Origin: Macrotrachela quadricornifera
Taxonomy: Eukaryota > Rotifera > Eurotatoria > Philodinida > Philodinidae
DNA length: 64,000 nt
Direction of reading: 5' to 3'
Assembly (NCBI GenBank): GCA_022393335.1
Contig: JAJEKB010020458.1
Coordinates: 1 to 64,000 of the forward strand
This document shows, piece after piece, positions 61,572-64,000 of this stretch. The notes under the pieces are model-generated. The model saw only the letters and a program-made list of their open reading frames with translations, was not told where the DNA came from and ran no database searches. The translations under genes were made by a program, and so were the position numbers. Position 1 is the stretch's first letter, and every line of letters starts with the position of its first letter.

Positions 61572-62933
61572 TCACATAAAAAAAATGCTACATATTATTA
61601 CAAGTATTAATGATATGAAACAGCTCTGATTACTACTACTACCACTTGTAGTAGTAGTAGTACTACTACTACTACTAATACTACTACTACTATTTTTTTT
61701 ATATTGTATTTGATATAGTCGATTATGTCCATCTTCACTAAATAATAAACTTCCATCTTTTAGCACTAATAGTCCAACAGGGCGTCCGAATGTATCTGGA
61801 CCTAATGGTTCTACTAAGAATCCATAAACAAAATCTTCATAATAACCCATTGGTCTATTTGTATCTTTGTTAAACGGTATAAAAATAATTTTATAGCCTG
61901 TCCCTTCATTTTTATTCCATGATCCATGAAATGCTGCAAATGCACCATTTTTATATCGATCAGGAAATTGTGTACCTGTATAGAATAACATATCAAGAAC
62001 AGCTGAATGAGCTTGAAAAAGAACATCGGGTGTTCGTGTAATTGATACTAAATCAGGACGTTCACTTGTACCATTTTCTAAACGTCGTCTTGGATCAATT
62101 AAATTTGAACTTAAATATGCATAAGGCCATCCATAAAATTCATCCTGTTGAATACGTGTAAAAAAATCTGGCACAAGATCATCACCAATAAGATCACGTT
62201 CTTGACAAGCAACATATAAATCGTTTGTTATTGGGTGAAATGCTAAACCGATTGGATTACGAAGACCATAAGCAAATGTTTTTTGATTAGTACCATTGAG
62301 AGTAGCTTGTTGAATAGACGCTCGTGGTAATTCCTCAGGATCAACATTCGATGCTGAACCAATACTAACATAGATTTTATCCGATGATGGTGGTGTAACA
62401 ATAGTACGAGTCCAATGACCATTTGAAGCATAAGTCATAATAATTTCACCAGTGCCTTCAATTTTACGACTACCATATGTCCATGAATAACGTCGTAGTG
62501 CATCTCGATTACCTACATAAAAAAATCCATCAATAAAAGCCATTCCATAAGGTGAATTGAGACCATTTGAAGCATTAGCAAATGATATTCGTTCATCAGG
62601 ATATCCATCATTATCTGTATCGAGTAAACAGGAGATACGATTGGCTCTTGATTCACTAACAAGTATATCACCAGAAGGTGTATAAGTAAGATAACGCGGT
62701 GACATAAGATCAGTCATATATAATTTGACAGAAAATCCTTCAGGAACAAAAAGTCGAGGATCTGATGGTATAGAAATAATACGTGCTGTTTTACGTACAG
62801 ATTCATTAGCATTGGGAGCTGGAAGATCATCTACAGTAATTTTAATTGTTTGTGGAATAAACGTGACATTTTCTGCATGAATTTGTTGAAAATAAATGAC
62901 AATAATAAAGAATAAATAGATGAAAAATTGCAT
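61572..62933 (-). CDS. Intronless secreted PQQ-type sugar (sorbosone/glucose) dehydrogenase, GPI-anchor-like
   Basis: 453 residues in one uninterrupted frame. Signal peptide at 1-20 (FIYLFFIIVIYFQQIHA). The core matches soluble quinoprotein glucose/sorbosone dehydrogenases, six-bladed propellers that oxidise sugars with PQQ and calcium: VPEGFSVKLYMTDLMSPRYL, GDILVSESRANRI, an acidic DTDNDGYPDE loop, GLRNPIGLAFHP (the RNPxG motif whose Arg and Asn contact PQQ in characterised enzymes), ERDLIGDDLVPD, EFYGWPYAY, AFHGSWN and LLFSEDGHNRLYQI. The tail is a Ser/Thr-rich stalk plus a C-terminal hydrophobic stretch (CFISLILVIICSIFF) with no basic anchor, typical of a GPI signal. Animal relatives of this fold (HHIP) lack this motif set, and the lack of introns next to intron-rich genes suggests possible transfer from bacteria. 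Animals do not make PQQ, so cofactor supply would be dietary or the role altered. Confidence 0.88.
   Translation of the reverse strand: MQFFIYLFFIIVIYFQQIHAENVTFIPQTIKITVDDLPAPNANESVRKTARIISIPSDPRLFVPEGFSVKLYMTDLMSPRYLTYTPSGDILVSESRANRISCLLDTDNDGYPDERISFANASNGLNSPYGMAFIDGFFYVGNRDALRRYSWTYGSRKIEGTGEIIMTYASNGHWTRTIVTPPSSDKIYVSIGSASNVDPEELPRASIQQATLNGTNQKTFAYGLRNPIGLAFHPITNDLYVACQERDLIGDDLVPDFFTRIQQDEFYGWPYAYLSSNLIDPRRRLENGTSERPDLVSITRTPDVLFQAHSAVLDMLFYTGTQFPDRYKNGAFAAFHGSWNKNEGTGYKIIFIPFNKDTNRPMGYYEDFVYGFLVEPLGPDTFGRPVGLLVLKDGSLLFSEDGHNRLYQIQYKKNSSSSISSSSSTTTTTSGSSSNQSCFISLILVIICSIFFM
61648..61675. repeat. Perfect 28-bp palindrome of a trinucleotide repeat inside coding sequence
   Basis: Fourteen bases of (GTA)n are followed by their exact reverse complement (ACT)n. 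On the coding (minus) strand this turns an AGT run into an ACT run, so five Ser are followed directly by Thr in the dehydrogenase's GPI stalk. Confidence 0.9.
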
Positions 62934-64000
62934 TTGTTTTTTGTAATTCTTTTATATATCTATAGAAAGAAAAAGTTATTTTACCTTGATTATGTATAAG
63001 TAATAGAAATTAGACTTTATTACAAATAGCAAATAAATGAATATTATTGTAGTGATGCTTTCACAAAGCAATCACATTCACACCCTCACCCTCAAGCTTT
63101 TAGATAATTTAACGAAATTTATTACATATTGTTCCTTTGTGCTATGTAGAATATACAAAAATATTTTTATATATATTTCACTTTTAGCGTTAAAATAATA
63201 TTCCTCGTCATTTAAATCTTGAGTATTATTATCTTTTAATCTATGTTTAAAAAGACTTATCAAAATTCGAAACAGCACGAACATTTTTTCTCGATAAAAA
63301 TTCCTTAAGAATTTTAATACCATTTCAAAAGGTAAAAGTGCACTAAAGAAGATTGTGAAATAGTAAGTTTTTTTTAAAAATTATACAGTTAGTTTTAAAT
63401 ACAGAAAAGACTTACCATCGAAATTTAAACATTTAAAAAATAGTTAAAGTTTCATATTTAGAAAATAAAATCTTTATTTTTCATTTTCGTCGTACAACCT
63501 TCTATCGTTTTCATAGTTGATATTTTGAAATAAATCATTGCAAAAAAAAACCAGAGATTTGATTTTATCTTGTGCGTCGCATTTTATAACTACTTTTTCT
63601 TAAAAAGAACAATGCTATTGCCTTACAACATAGAGTAAATATTATTTATCAACCATCAAAAAACAAGGGATTAATGTCAAAATGTAAATCTCTTCGATAA
63701 ATTTTATTATGTCAATATACAATAAATAACAGAGCGCTATCTTCCGATGTGAGCGGCCTGAAAAGAAAAACTAAAATAATGAAACACCATCTATATTTAT
63801 CATAATATGAATATGTATCAACATTTAATTAGATTAGGAGTGTAATTTTTCTGTTAAAGTTAGATAAATTTAAAATAAATTAAATTATTTCATCTCTTTG
63901 AGTGTTTATAACTTTTAAAGGAATATTTGGAGATGGTCCTGGTAATTTTTCGAGGGCTAGCTATAGGTAACCAGTGCAACTCTTCAAGGAATAACTGAAT
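62934..64000. other. Intergenic to window end
   Basis: 5' flank of the sugar dehydrogenase. The frame at 63078-63323 is unsupported. The last ~60 bases contain a Gly-rich frame (GIFGDGPGNFSRAS) ahead of a GTAACC that might be the end of an exon cut by the window, but it is too short to call. Confidence 0.4.

Noticed and set aside
63905..63975. Gly-rich frame GIFGDGPGNFSRAS followed by a possible donor
   Set aside because: Resembles an FG-GAP/VCBS fragment but is too short, with a stop just upstream; may be a cut exon.
1..64000. CRISPR arrays, rRNA, bacterial operons, phage or plasmid genes
   Set aside because: None seen; the gene structure is eukaryotic throughout.

Overview
The window is eukaryotic: strongly AT-rich, with canonical GT..AG introns mostly 50-65 bases long, single-base-phase exon joins that can be followed by eye, polyQ/polyS homopolymers and no bacterial operon or CRISPR features. 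The gene set (SLC66A2, TANC/rolling pebbles, REPS1, GPATCH2, FAM234, GK5, SDHAF3, MRPL46, myotrophin homologues) is animal. The style of the intronless rhodopsin-like GPCR, the short introns and an intronless bacterial-looking sugar dehydrogenase point to a small invertebrate, most likely a bdelloid rotifer; that placement is inference. All exon models below were built by joining reading frames by hand; none was checked against transcripts.

Layout. 1-5.7 kb: a macro-domain protein (minus) and an orphan class A GPCR (minus). 5.7-14 kb: largely gene-poor DNA with one tiny four-exon gene for a secreted tyrosine-rich peptide behind a TATA box. 14-17 kb: a small K50 paired-like homeobox gene, then a FAM234-like FG-GAP membrane protein. 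17-21 kb: a nine-exon type II membrane protein of no recognised family, then a hypothetical gene whose middle cannot be joined. 23.5-29 kb: a small single-pass membrane protein, GPATCH2 (G-patch) and REPS1-like (EH domain). 29.8-32.6 kb: a small secreted protein and an atypical zinc-knuckle SDR. 33-40.7 kb: a 15-exon coiled-coil/CAP-Gly protein with 15- and 33-base exons, then a myotrophin gene whose last intron contains a complete 3CxxC zinc-finger (ZAR1/RTP-like) gene. 44-47 kb: SLC66A2 (PQ-loop). 49-61 kb: four same-strand genes in a row: a RING-containing TANC/rolling pebbles homologue, SDHAF3, GK5 and MRPL46. SDHAF3 and GK5 overlap by one base (TAATG). 61.5-63 kb: an intronless, GPI-anchor-like PQQ-type sugar dehydrogenase.

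No single multi-gene novel system is evident. The strongest leads are the SDHAF3/GK5 one-base overlap (candidate dicistron, possibly resolved by spliced-leader trans-splicing), two TA-flanked MITE-like elements, the nested zinc-finger gene, microexons, a palindromic Ser-to-Thr codon-repeat switch, and the possible horizontally acquired sugar dehydrogenase. An assembly gap of ten N lies at 37155-37164.
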